Assembly: GCA_963736305.1 (NCBI GenBank)
Contig: CAVTOD010000007.1
Location: 124,001 to 188,000, forward strand
Source: DASUPK01 sp963736305
Lineage (GTDB): Bacteria; Actinomycetota; Thermoleophilia; Solirubrobacterales; 70-9
Reading direction: 5' to 3'
Length of the DNA: 64,000 nucleotides
The notes under the pieces were generated by a model, which worked only from the letters and a program-made list of their open reading frames with translations, had not been told where the DNA came from and did not search any database. The position numbers and the translations under genes were made by a program. Below are positions 7,583 to 15,476 of this stretch, one piece after another (the first letter of the stretch is position 1; the number at the start of each line of letters is the position of its first letter).

Positions 7583-7861
7583 ATGCCGACGATCAAGGTC
7601 CCACCAGTGCTGCGCCAGCAGACCGACGGCGAGGCCGAGGTCAGCGTCGACGGTGGCACGGTCGGAGAGGCCCTGAGGGCGCTCGCCGATCGCTATCCCT
7701 CGACCAGGGACCAGCTCTTCTCGCCCGAGGGTGAGCTCAACCGCTATGTCAACGTCTACCTCAACGACGAGGACGTCCGGGTGCTGGACGGGCTCGAGAC
7801 CGGCGCGTCGGGCTCGGACACCGTGGTGATCCTGCCCGCCATGGCGGGCGGCTGCGACTAG
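7583..7861 (+). CDS. cysO: CysO-like ubiquitin-fold sulfur carrier with C-terminal GGCD extension
   Basis: Sulfur-carrier protein of 92 residues, close to mycobacterial CysO in RYVNVYLNDEDVR and VVILPAMAGG. In this family the last two glycines are adenylated and converted to a thiocarboxylate that donates sulfur to O-phosphoserine on CysM. Here the diglycine (89-90) is followed by Cys91 and Asp92 before the TAG, so the carrier would be inactive until trimmed. A JAMM protease and a CysM are in the same window at 32.3 and 29.5 kb. I start at ATG 7583 (MPTIKVPPVLR), the family N-terminus; the open frame reaches 7514. Its last four bases overlap the end of the convergent hydrolase gene. Confidence 0.9.
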   Translation: MPTIKVPPVLRQQTDGEAEVSVDGGTVGEALRALADRYPSTRDQLFSPEGELNRYVNVYLNDEDVRVLDGLETGASGSDTVVILPAMAGGCD

Positions 7862-8901
7862 GGCCGGCCGCCGGTCAACCCGACGAAGGCGTTCCAGGCC
7901 GGCTTCGGGTCGAAGGCCTGGGAGAAGAGTCCCGTGTGGTTGAACCACACTCCCCCGGGGAGATCTCGCCAGGAGTACCAGATGACGCCGGCGACCTTGA
8001 ACCGATGCCGGTTGCGCGCCAGCAGCCCGAATGTCTTCCGCAGGTATGCCGCCTGGCGTTGGGGAGTGACCGTGAGCGCCGTCGGCGGGTTGCCGCCGGT
8101 GGCCCAGCCGATCTCGGTGATCCAGATTGGGGATCGCTTGTCCTTGAAGCGGGACATGATCCGACGAACGTCCTTGACTGCGTTCAGCGCATCGCCCGGC
8201 GTGGTCGCGTAGGGATGCACGGCCGTGGCGTCAAAGAACCTCTTGGCCTTGCGCCTGTAGACGCCGGGGAGATACCGATCGAGCGGGACGCCGTTCCTGA
8301 CGTTCGGCGTTCGGAAGAGCCCGGCGAGCACGATCTTCGCGGCGGGGTCCCCGCCCTTGATCCCGTCGTGGAAGACCCTGAGCAGCGCTACGTACTGCTT
8401 CGGGCTCGGCTTCGAATACCAGAAGCTCGGTGAATTGACCTCGTTCCACAGCTGCCAGTCGACCACCGGGAGCTTCGGGATACCCGGGTTCTGGGCCCAG
8501 AAGGCTCCGTGGCTTCCGTAGCGCTCGGCCGCGGCGCGCACGAATTGCTGGAAATCTCCCAGCCGGTCCGGGGACGGCGGTTGGTTCGTCTTCTTCGCTG
8601 CCCAGGAAGGCGAGCTGAAGACAGTCGGCAGGATCCTGATTCCACCCTGTGCTGCGGCGCCGATGATCGCGTCGTAGTGGCTCCAATCGAGGGGGGCGGC
8701 GGGGCCCGTCTGTACCGCTCCCCAGACGAAGTTGATTCGCATCGTTCCCACCCGGCCGTCGCCCATCCGCGCGATCTCGCTCGAGCTCGGATCGACCGCC
8801 GGGATCACTCCATAGAACTCGCGCGGCGTGGCGGCCTGCGCCTGGGTGGCTGACCCCAGGCAGGCAACAACAACTACCGCCGCAATGACCAGGCGCCGCA
8901 C
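7858..8901 (-). CDS. Secreted glycoside hydrolase, TIM-barrel (GH5/GH39-like)
   Basis: Exported 347-residue protein with a signal peptide (LVIAAVVVVACLGSATQAQA) followed by a (beta/alpha)8 glycosidase. The likely acid/base is the Glu in WQLWNEVNSP and the nucleophile the Glu in WITEIGWATG, the spacing of clan GH-A enzymes. WYSWRD is at the C-terminal strand. The substrate cannot be read from sequence; it begins the surface-polysaccharide island, so trimming or recycling of that polymer is plausible. It ends convergently with the cysO-like gene, overlapping by four bases. Confidence 0.78.
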   Translation of the reverse strand: MRRLVIAAVVVVACLGSATQAQAATPREFYGVIPAVDPSSSEIARMGDGRVGTMRINFVWGAVQTGPAAPLDWSHYDAIIGAAAQGGIRILPTVFSSPSWAAKKTNQPPSPDRLGDFQQFVRAAAERYGSHGAFWAQNPGIPKLPVVDWQLWNEVNSPSFWYSKPSPKQYVALLRVFHDGIKGGDPAAKIVLAGLFRTPNVRNGVPLDRYLPGVYRRKAKRFFDATAVHPYATTPGDALNAVKDVRRIMSRFKDKRSPIWITEIGWATGGNPPTALTVTPQRQAAYLRKTFGLLARNRHRFKVAGVIWYSWRDLPGGVWFNHTGLFSQAFDPKPAWNAFVGLTGGRP

Positions 8902-8911
8902 GATGGGGTGC

Positions 8912-9460
8912 CTACTCCGCGTCCTTGCGATCGGGCACGGGCCGCGAGCCGCTGGGATCTCCAGTGCTCACGATCCCTCCGGCCGGAGTCGGGCGATCGC
9001 TCGTCTCAGCGGTTGAAGTATCCGCGGCTCCCGGTCCGGACGCCTCCTCGGCAACACGGCGCTGGCGCAGGAGCATCCCGGCCGTTGCCGCGATCACGCC
9101 CGCGATCACGAGCAACACGATCGGGTCGAGCAGCGCGCCCGTTCCGGCGCCATTGGTGGAGGTGTCGGCGGCAGGGCTGGACGCCGACCGCGCAGGCTGA
9201 AGCGCCGGGTCGCCGGCAGGGCTGGACGCCGACCGCGCAGGCTGAAGCGCCGGGTCGCCGGCTTTACCCGATCCGCGGGCCGTCGGCTCCAGGATCGTCC
9301 CGCCGGCGCCATTTTGGCCCGCGACCACCTGCTTGCCCGCCGCCTTCGGCACATTCGGCAGGTACTCGTCGCCCGCAGGCGCCGCAAGCGCGGGCGCCGC
9401 GAGCGCGAGCGTGATCGCGATTGCACACAGGCCGCATGCCGCCCGCATTGGGATGGTCAT
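8912..9460 (-). CDS. Secreted or wall-facing membrane protein, low complexity, with 15-residue tandem repeat
   Basis: Unrecognised 182-residue protein. It has an N-terminal signal (ACGLCAIAITLALAAPALAA), a Gly/Ala/Pro-rich middle that contains GDPALQPARSASSPA twice in tandem, one membrane helix (LLDPIVLLVIAGVIAATAGMLL) and a short basic then acidic tail. The likely topology is an extracellular N-terminal region anchored near the C-terminus. The start is uncertain: ATGs at 9460 and 9448 are possible, and the frame is open to 9541, which would collide with the divergent ligase gene. It sits 10 bp before the hydrolase gene on the same strand. Confidence 0.6.
   Translation of the reverse strand: MTIPMRAACGLCAIAITLALAAPALAAPAGDEYLPNVPKAAGKQVVAGQNGAGGTILEPTARGSGKAGDPALQPARSASSPAGDPALQPARSASSPAADTSTNGAGTGALLDPIVLLVIAGVIAATAGMLLRQRRVAEEASGPGAADTSTAETSDRPTPAGGIVSTGDPSGSRPVPDRKDAE
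9170..9259. repeat. Two perfect 45 bp tandem copies
   Basis: Copy 1 is 9170-9214 and copy 2 is 9215-9259, identical throughout. They encode the two GDPALQPARSASSPA units on the minus strand. Perfect identity at the DNA level points to a recent duplication or active slippage. Confidence 0.85.
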
Positions 9461-9517
9461 TCGTCGGATGATGGGACGAAGATACTGGGTCATTACGGGG
9501 AGCGAACGAGCAAGACC

Positions 9518-11386
9518 TTGAACATCGAACTCAAAGAACACGTCGGGGGCCTAGTCGTTGCGGCCGCGATCGTCGCCGCCGCGCTCGCTCAGGGCCTGTT
9601 CGAGCCGACGGGGTACGCCGCCGCCTCCGTGGTGATCTGGGCCGCGGTGACCGCCGGCCTCACCGGCCGGTTCCTGCCGGCGTCACGGGTGAACTCCAGT
9701 GCGACGATCGCCGGCCTCTGTCTGGCGGGGACGATGATCCTGGCGATGGCCTCCGTCACCTGGGCGAGCGACCAGGGGAGAGCCTTCGAGGAGGCGGTTC
9801 GCATCTCGTTCTACCTTGGCCTGTTCACGCTCGCCGCATGCACTGCCAATTCCTTCGGGCGCTCCGAATGGCTCGGCGGCCTGGCGGTGGGCCTCGGGAT
9901 CGTCTCGGTGCTGTCCGTCCTCGCCTACCTTCAGCCGGGACTGCTCAACGGCGGTCACAACGATGTCCCGAACGCGGCGGGACGGCTCTCCTATCCGCTC
10001 GGATATTGGAATGGCGCGGCCGCCCTGTTGGCCATCGCCGCTGTCCTCGGCCTCTACGCCTCCACGACCGCCCCGTCCCGCGCGTTGAGGTCGATTGCAG
10101 TCGGGGTGATTCCTATCGCCGGCCTGGGGATCTGGTTGGCAAGCTCGAGAGGCGGAGCATTGGCGGTGGGGGCCGGCCTCGTGGTGTTGGTTTGCGGAAC
10201 GGCAGATCGCCTCCGCTTGGTGTTCCGCATCGTCATCGGAGCGGCCGGCGCGGGCGTCTTGATCCTGGCTGGGCACGGGATGCATGCCCTGACCAGCGGA
10301 GTCGCCGACTCGGCGATGAGAACGGATGGCGATCGAATGTCGGGTCTTGTGCTTCTCGTCGTCCTGCTCGTCGCCGCTGTGGCGTGGACCATCGACGGCG
10401 CCAGGCCCAATGTCCGCGTCTCCCGCCGGGCGGGGCTCGCCATGAGCATCGTGGCGGGGCTTGCGATTGCGGCGGCGATCGTGGCGGCAAATCCGGCTGA
10501 GCGGTTCCGTGAGTTCAAGGCGCCGCCCTCTGCGAACGGGGTCGCCGCCGTAAGCTCGGCCGGCCTGAGCTCGAACGGCCGCTGGCAGTTTTGGAGCGCT
10601 TCCGTCGATGCCTTCGAAAATGCGCCGGCGGGCGGTATCGGATCGGGTGGCTATGAGGATTGGTGGGCACAACATGCGACCGCCCCGCTGTTCGTCCGCA
10701 ATCCGCATTCCCTGCCCCTCCAGCAGGCGGCTGAGCTGGGAATAGGCGGCGTCCTGCTGTTCGCCGGATTCGTCGTCGCGGTCGTGCTGGGGACGATCCG
10801 CCGATTCGCCGCCGGTCTCGGTGGAGATGCGGGCGTCCTGGCCGCCCTGGTGGTCGTCGGGGCTGTCGGCGCTGCGATCGACTGGATTTGGGAAATACCC
10901 GCTGCGTTTGGGCCCGCGGTGATTGGTGCAGGCCTCTTGACAGCCTCGGCTCCATCACGGGGGAGAACTCGAGATTCCTACTGGCTCGGCGCCGGGGCCG
11001 TCGCAGCCGCCTGGCTCGCGATCGTGGCAGGGGGCCTTGTCGTGCTCAGCGAGCTGCAGCTCAAGCAGAGTCGGACCGACGCCGCGCACCAACAGTTCGC
11101 CGACGGAGTCCAGAAGGCGAAGGATGCACATGTGGTGCTGCCCTGGTCGGCCGAGCCCTATACGCAGCTCGCCCTCCTCGACGAAGCACGCGGGGATATC
11201 GGAGGGGCGCTCGCCTACCTGCGCAGCGCGGAGGCGCGCGATTCGAAGGATTGGCGCCTACCCTTGATTGAGGCTAGGCTCCAAACGAGGAGAGGGGATC
11301 GGCCGGCCGCACGGGCGGCCATCGAACGCGCTCGGAGCCTGAGTCCGCTCCTGCCGATCTTCAACCCCCAACCGAGTCAGGGATGA
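9518..11386 (+). CDS. O-antigen ligase/polymerase-like membrane protein with C-terminal TPR-like region
   Basis: Polytopic membrane protein of about 622 residues with some ten or more hydrophobic segments and a large extracytoplasmic loop (GRWQFWSASVDAFENAPAGG ... NPHSLPLQQAAELGIGG) typical of the Wzy/WaaL superfamily. The C-terminal 100 residues are soluble and helical, with TPR-like pairs (PYTQLALLDEARGDIGGALAYL). It would polymerise surface glycan or attach it to an acceptor. The TTG at 9518 precedes the first membrane segment, but its ribosome site (GGGGAG) is rather distant; the upstream frame is arginine-rich shadow sequence. It overlaps the next gene by ATGA. Confidence 0.78.
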   Translation: MNIELKEHVGGLVVAAAIVAAALAQGLFEPTGYAAASVVIWAAVTAGLTGRFLPASRVNSSATIAGLCLAGTMILAMASVTWASDQGRAFEEAVRISFYLGLFTLAACTANSFGRSEWLGGLAVGLGIVSVLSVLAYLQPGLLNGGHNDVPNAAGRLSYPLGYWNGAAALLAIAAVLGLYASTTAPSRALRSIAVGVIPIAGLGIWLASSRGGALAVGAGLVVLVCGTADRLRLVFRIVIGAAGAGVLILAGHGMHALTSGVADSAMRTDGDRMSGLVLLVVLLVAAVAWTIDGARPNVRVSRRAGLAMSIVAGLAIAAAIVAANPAERFREFKAPPSANGVAAVSSAGLSSNGRWQFWSASVDAFENAPAGGIGSGGYEDWWAQHATAPLFVRNPHSLPLQQAAELGIGGVLLFAGFVVAVVLGTIRRFAAGLGGDAGVLAALVVVGAVGAAIDWIWEIPAAFGPAVIGAGLLTASAPSRGRTRDSYWLGAGAVAAAWLAIVAGGLVVLSELQLKQSRTDAAHQQFADGVQKAKDAHVVLPWSAEPYTQLALLDEARGDIGGALAYLRSAEARDSKDWRLPLIEARLQTRRGDRPAARAAIERARSLSPLLPIFNPQPSQG

Positions 11387-12780
11387 GCGACGAGGAAGTG
11401 ACGACCGGAGCAGTGGAGTCGGCGATCTCGCGAGTATCGGAGTCGATCGACGTGGATGCGCTCGAGCGCGCTTTCGCAGCTTCGGCTTCCGTTCCGACCC
11501 CGCGCTGGTGGCGGGACGCGCAACGCAGGCGGCTGCTCGCGCTCGCGGACATCTGCGCGGTTGCGCTCGCTTTGGCATTGGTGTTGCCGGCACAGAGGGC
11601 GATCTGGATAGTGGCGCTACTCCCGGCGTGGATCCTGCTCGCAAAGCTGATCGGTCTCTACGACGCCGACCATCGCGCGATGCGCCATCTGACCGTGGAC
11701 GAGGCGCCGGCGATCCTCGGCTGGGGCGTGATCGGAGCCGTCACGGTGGGGATGCTCGGAGAGCTAACGCCCGCTGGGCGGCTCACCCTCGGCCAGGTCG
11801 CGGCTGTGGCCGGAATTGTGATCGTCACCGACTCTGCGCTGCGCGTCGCGGCCCGGGCACTCTGGCGAGCGAGCACGCCCCGAGAGCGGGTCCTGATCAT
11901 CGGTAGCGGCGGACTCGCGCACGCGATGAGACGCAAGCTCGCCCTCTTCAGCGATTTGCACATGGAGGCGCTCGAACCGGGCCACTACGAAGGCGGAATC
12001 GACCGCGTCGTCCTCGCCCATGAGCAGATCGATGCTCGCGAGATCGCGAGAATCGCCGACGTCTGCCGGCGCCGGGAGGCCAAGCTCAGTCTGGTCTCGC
12101 CCCTGCGCGGCCCCGCCACTCCCCATCAGATCTCCCAGCTGGCAGAGCTGCCGGTGTTCGAGTACCTCACCGCCGACGTCTCGCGCTCCACCCTGATGCT
12201 GAAACGCGTCATGGACGTGATCGTCGGGGTTCCACTTGCCATCCTGTCCGCTCTGCTGTTCCCCTTGATCGCGCTGTCCATCTGGCTCGAGGACCGCGGG
12301 CCGGTTCTCTTCGTGCAGCGCCGGGCGGGGCTACACGGTGCCCCCTTCAGCTTGCTCAAGTTTCGGACTATGAATGTGGGGGCGGATCGCTCCCTGGAGG
12401 AGATCATCGACGAGCTCCCCGAGCCGATGTTCAAGTTCCGCGTCGATCCACGCGTGACCCGCGTCGGGCGAGTCCTGCGACGCCTGAGCCTCGACGAACT
12501 CCCGCAGATCTGGAACCTGTTGCGGGGCGACATGAGTCTCGTGGGTCCCCGTCCCGAGCAGCTCGAATTGGTCGATCGCTACGGCCCAGAGCACCGCTTC
12601 CGCCTCGACCTGAAGCCGGGCCTGACCGGGCCGATGCAGGTATATGGCCGCGGTGAGCTCAGCTTCGAAGAGCGTCTGGCGGTGGAGCTCGACTACGTCG
12701 AGAACCTGTCGATCGGCCGCGACCTGCGAATCCTCGCGCTCACGCCCGTCAACGTGATCCGCGGCACCGGAGCGTTCTGA
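11383..12780 (+). CDS. Undecaprenyl-phosphate sugar-1-phosphate transferase (priming glycosyltransferase)
   Basis: Membrane enzyme of 465 residues that starts a glycan by moving a sugar phosphate to undecaprenyl phosphate. The N-terminal part has four membrane segments and a degenerate CoA-binding-like fold (RVLIIGSGGLAHAM). The catalytic domain starts at KRVMDVIVGVPLAILSALLFPLIAL and contains FRTM, the DPRVTRVGRVLRRLSLDELPQIWN block, GDMSLVGPRP and KPGLTGPMQVYGRG, all standard for WcaJ/WbaP-type transferases. The ATGA overlap with the ligase-like gene and the GT2 gene directly after it mark one operon. The sugar is not predictable. Confidence 0.92.
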   Translation: MSDEEVTTGAVESAISRVSESIDVDALERAFAASASVPTPRWWRDAQRRRLLALADICAVALALALVLPAQRAIWIVALLPAWILLAKLIGLYDADHRAMRHLTVDEAPAILGWGVIGAVTVGMLGELTPAGRLTLGQVAAVAGIVIVTDSALRVAARALWRASTPRERVLIIGSGGLAHAMRRKLALFSDLHMEALEPGHYEGGIDRVVLAHEQIDAREIARIADVCRRREAKLSLVSPLRGPATPHQISQLAELPVFEYLTADVSRSTLMLKRVMDVIVGVPLAILSALLFPLIALSIWLEDRGPVLFVQRRAGLHGAPFSLLKFRTMNVGADRSLEEIIDELPEPMFKFRVDPRVTRVGRVLRRLSLDELPQIWNLLRGDMSLVGPRPEQLELVDRYGPEHRFRLDLKPGLTGPMQVYGRGELSFEERLAVELDYVENLSIGRDLRILALTPVNVIRGTGAF

Positions 12781-12788
12781 GCGCCACG

Positions 12789-13730
12789 GTGATCGTCCCC
12801 ACCGTGGGACCCGAGCGGGCGGCACGCCTGCTCGAGTCCTTGACTCGCGCCGGCGGGACGTTCGAGGTGATCGTTGTGGACAACGGCACAGGTGCTCCCG
12901 AGCTCGATCGTGCGGCCGGGCGGCTGGAGGGTGCGAGGGTTGTGAGACTCGAGACGAACCTCGGCTATTCGCGTGCCGTCAACCGCGCGGCCAGGGAGGC
13001 TGGCGGCGAGGCGCTCGTCCTGCTCAACGACGACTCGCTGGTCGATGAAGGCTACGTCGAGCGGATCACAGAGGTACTCGACCCGAAGTCGGGAGTGGTG
13101 ATGGCCGCGGGTGTGATGCGAGACGCGGGGGCCCCCGAGCTGATCGAGACTGCTGGGATCGAGATCGATCGGACGCTCCTCGCGTTCGACTACCTGAACG
13201 GTGAGCCCGTGGAGACCGTGGATCGTCCGGTTCCGGACCCCGTTGGCCCCTCCGGCGCCGCTGCGGCCTTCACCCGCGACGCCTTCCTCGAGGTGGGCGG
13301 CTTCGATGAGCGGCTGTTCGCGTACCTCGAGGACGTCGACCTCGTTCTCCGCCTTCGGATGGCGGGAGCGGCGTGCAGGCTCGCGAGCCTGGCCCGTGGG
13401 GTGCACGAGCACTCAGCGACCCTCGGCTCCGGATCCGAGCGCAAGGACTTCCTGATGGGGTACGGGCGCGGATATCTGCTGCGCAAGTGGAGCGTGATCA
13501 CCCCAAGACGCCTGCCCGGCATCCTCGCACGCGAGCTCGTCATCTCCACCGGCCAGGCGATGGTCGACCGGAACCTAGGCGGTTTCCGTGGGAGGGTCCG
13601 GGGGCTGCGGGTCGCGCCCCGGTCGCTGCCCTATCCGCCGGAGGGGACCTTGCCTGACCCGCCGTCCGTCGGCTCGGCACTGGGCCGCCGGTGGCGAAGG
13701 CGAGCGAGGATCCGCCGAAGGGATGCCTGA
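12789..13730 (+). CDS. Family 2 glycosyltransferase
   Basis: Cytoplasmic GT-A enzyme of 313 residues with VIVDN, NLGYSRAVNRAAREA, VLLNDDSLVDEG (DxD-like) and GGFDERLFAYLEDVDLVLRL, the rhamnosyltransferase-like subgroup. The GTG at 12789 starts inside the first beta strand (MIVPTVG). A CTG at 12777 overlapping the preceding TGA would give LSATVIVPTV, a more usual beginning for the family. The last 100 bp overlap the end of the convergent GT2 gene at 13631, an unusually long antisense overlap; the C-terminal tail encoded there is Arg/Pro-rich and probably disordered. Confidence 0.86.
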   Translation: MIVPTVGPERAARLLESLTRAGGTFEVIVVDNGTGAPELDRAAGRLEGARVVRLETNLGYSRAVNRAAREAGGEALVLLNDDSLVDEGYVERITEVLDPKSGVVMAAGVMRDAGAPELIETAGIEIDRTLLAFDYLNGEPVETVDRPVPDPVGPSGAAAAFTRDAFLEVGGFDERLFAYLEDVDLVLRLRMAGAACRLASLARGVHEHSATLGSGSERKDFLMGYGRGYLLRKWSVITPRRLPGILARELVISTGQAMVDRNLGGFRGRVRGLRVAPRSLPYPPEGTLPDPPSVGSALGRRWRRRARIRRRDA

Positions 13731-14548
13731 GCGACCGCGGCCGTGAGCTTGACGCCGATCCCGAGGTAGACGAGGAGGTTCAACCCCAGGGACCGCTCGG
13801 GTGCGTAATGCAGGCGGTAGAAGCGCAGCATTCCCTTGTGGAACGCCCAGTTGAGGCGGAGCGAGCGCTCGCCCGCGACGGTGCCGCCCTTGACGTGGTG
13901 GACCGTTGCAGCGGGCACGTACAGGCTCGTCCAGCCGGCCAGTGCGAGCCGATAGGACAGGTCGAGATCCTCCATGTACATCCAATATCCCTCGTCGAAT
14001 CCGCCGACCCGATCGAATGCCGCGCGGCGCATCATCATGAACGCGCCGTTGACGGCGTCGACCTGCCCGGATTCGACGTGGGGAGCCCTGTATTCGGCGA
14101 GCTTTCCGCGGGCGCCGGGGCGGCGACCAATGCCCGTGAAATGCCCGAGGGCGCTGAGCGGGGTTGGAAACGATCGCCGAGCGGCATGGTCGAGCGAGCC
14201 GTCCGCCGTGACCAGGCGCGGTCCCGCAACCGCCGCGTCCGGATCGGACTCGAGCGCTGCGAGGACCGTGTCCAGCGCTCCGTCGGTCACCGCCGTGTCG
14301 GGATTGAGCGCAAGCACGTAGGGGGCATGCCCCCGCTTTGCGCCGAGATTGGTCGCGGCGGCGAATCCGAGATTCGTCGGCGAGGCGATCAGATCGACCT
14401 CCGGGTACTCGCCCGCGACCATCTTGGTCGTGCCGTCGCCTGAGTCGTTGTCGACGACCACCACCTTCATGGGCGCCCCGGGCGGATGCGAGCGCAGCGA
14501 GTCGAGACATCGCCGCAACAGCTCCCGGCTGCGGTAGGAGACGATCAC
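13631..14548 (-). CDS. Family 2 glycosyltransferase (rhamnosyltransferase-like)
   Basis: GT-A enzyme of 305 residues: VVVVDNDSGDGT, NLGFAAATNLGA, VLALNPDTAVTDG, and GGFDEGYWMYMEDLDLSYRLALAGW. It most likely adds a deoxyhexose or similar sugar to the lipid-linked glycan. The annotated GTG at 14548 cuts into the first strand (MIVSYRS); the in-frame residues before it (ALDVV) complete that strand but have no ATG, GTG or TTG. A CTG at 14593, five bases after the permease stop, is the only upstream candidate. Same strand and adjacent to the ABC exporter genes. Confidence 0.86.
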   Translation of the reverse strand: MIVSYRSRELLRRCLDSLRSHPPGAPMKVVVVDNDSGDGTTKMVAGEYPEVDLIASPTNLGFAAATNLGAKRGHAPYVLALNPDTAVTDGALDTVLAALESDPDAAVAGPRLVTADGSLDHAARRSFPTPLSALGHFTGIGRRPGARGKLAEYRAPHVESGQVDAVNGAFMMMRRAAFDRVGGFDEGYWMYMEDLDLSYRLALAGWTSLYVPAATVHHVKGGTVAGERSLRLNWAFHKGMLRFYRLHYAPERSLGLNLLVYLGIGVKLTAAVAQASLRRILARLRHRRPSAEPTDGGSGKVPSGG

Positions 14549-14597
14549 GACGTCGAGCGCCCCCCGGGCCGGCGTCGCTCCCTCGGGGATCAGGGCC

Positions 14598-15476
14598 TCA
14601 GAGCTCCTCGGCGATCCTCGGTGCCTCGCGCTTGAAGATCCAGAAAGCGGCCGCGCAGAGCCCCACGAAGATCGCGAACGAGACGACCAGCAGCCACTCG
14701 GATCCCTTCGTCGCGCCGAGAGCGCCGGGAGCGTTCGGGTCGATCACCCACTTCTGCGCCTGCTCGAAGATCGGCGCCAGCGGATTGAGCTGGACAATGT
14801 GGCGGAACCGCTCCGGCGCGACGCCGATCGGGTAGATGACCGGGGTGCCATAGAAGAGCACGGTCGAGAAGACGGTCCAGATCAGCAGAACGTCGCGAAA
14901 ACGCGGGTAGAGGGCGGAGACGATCATCGAGACCGCGACCGTGACCACCAGCAGCGCGAGCACGACCACCGGGATCAGCAGCCAGGTCCACATCGGGTCG
15001 ACGCCATAGGCCAGGATGAAGATGAAGACAGCGATCAGGTTGAGCCCGAGATCGAGAACCTCGGTGAGCACGATCGAGAGCGGAATGACCAGACGCGGAA
15101 ACTGGGCCTTGCGGACGATCTGCTCCCGGGCGACGACCGAGGTGACGGACCGCTGCGTGGCCTCTGCGAACAGCGTGAACAGCATGACGTTGAGCAGCAG
15201 CAGCGCGGGATAGTCCTTGACCGAGTCGCCGAACCGAAAGACCTGCGTGAAGACCGCCAGCAGCACGCCGAACATCAGCAGCGGCCGGATCAGCGACCAC
15301 GCGTAACCGAGGACGGTGCCGTGGAATGTGAGCTTGAACTCCGTCACCGCCATCACCCAGAGCAGGGTGAAGAAGCGGCGCGACCCACCGGCAACCGGAG
15401 ACGGCCCCGGTACCGGGCGAAGATCGGGCGCGGCTTGGGTCCCCGCCGCCACAAGCGTGTCGGTGGGCGCGCTCAC
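14598..15476 (-). CDS. ABC-2 polysaccharide exporter permease (Wzm-like)
   Basis: Integral membrane subunit of 292 residues with six hydrophobic segments and the ABC-2 motif region VTEFKLTFHGTVLGYAWSLIRPLLMF, typical of O-antigen and teichoic-acid exporters (Wzm, TagG, RfbA). The GTG at 15476 overlaps the ATPase stop (GTGA), so the pair is translationally coupled. It would move an undecaprenyl-linked glycan across the membrane with the ATPase encoded just upstream. The longer open frame upstream is antisense shadow. Confidence 0.9.
   Translation of the reverse strand: MSAPTDTLVAAGTQAAPDLRPVPGPSPVAGGSRRFFTLLWVMAVTEFKLTFHGTVLGYAWSLIRPLLMFGVLLAVFTQVFRFGDSVKDYPALLLLNVMLFTLFAEATQRSVTSVVAREQIVRKAQFPRLVIPLSIVLTEVLDLGLNLIAVFIFILAYGVDPMWTWLLIPVVVLALLVVTVAVSMIVSALYPRFRDVLLIWTVFSTVLFYGTPVIYPIGVAPERFRHIVQLNPLAPIFEQAQKWVIDPNAPGALGATKGSEWLLVVSFAIFVGLCAAAFWIFKREAPRIAEEL

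Noticed and set aside
9170..9259. Possible CRISPR-like repeat
   Set aside because: Just two directly adjacent copies, no spacers, and within a coding sequence.
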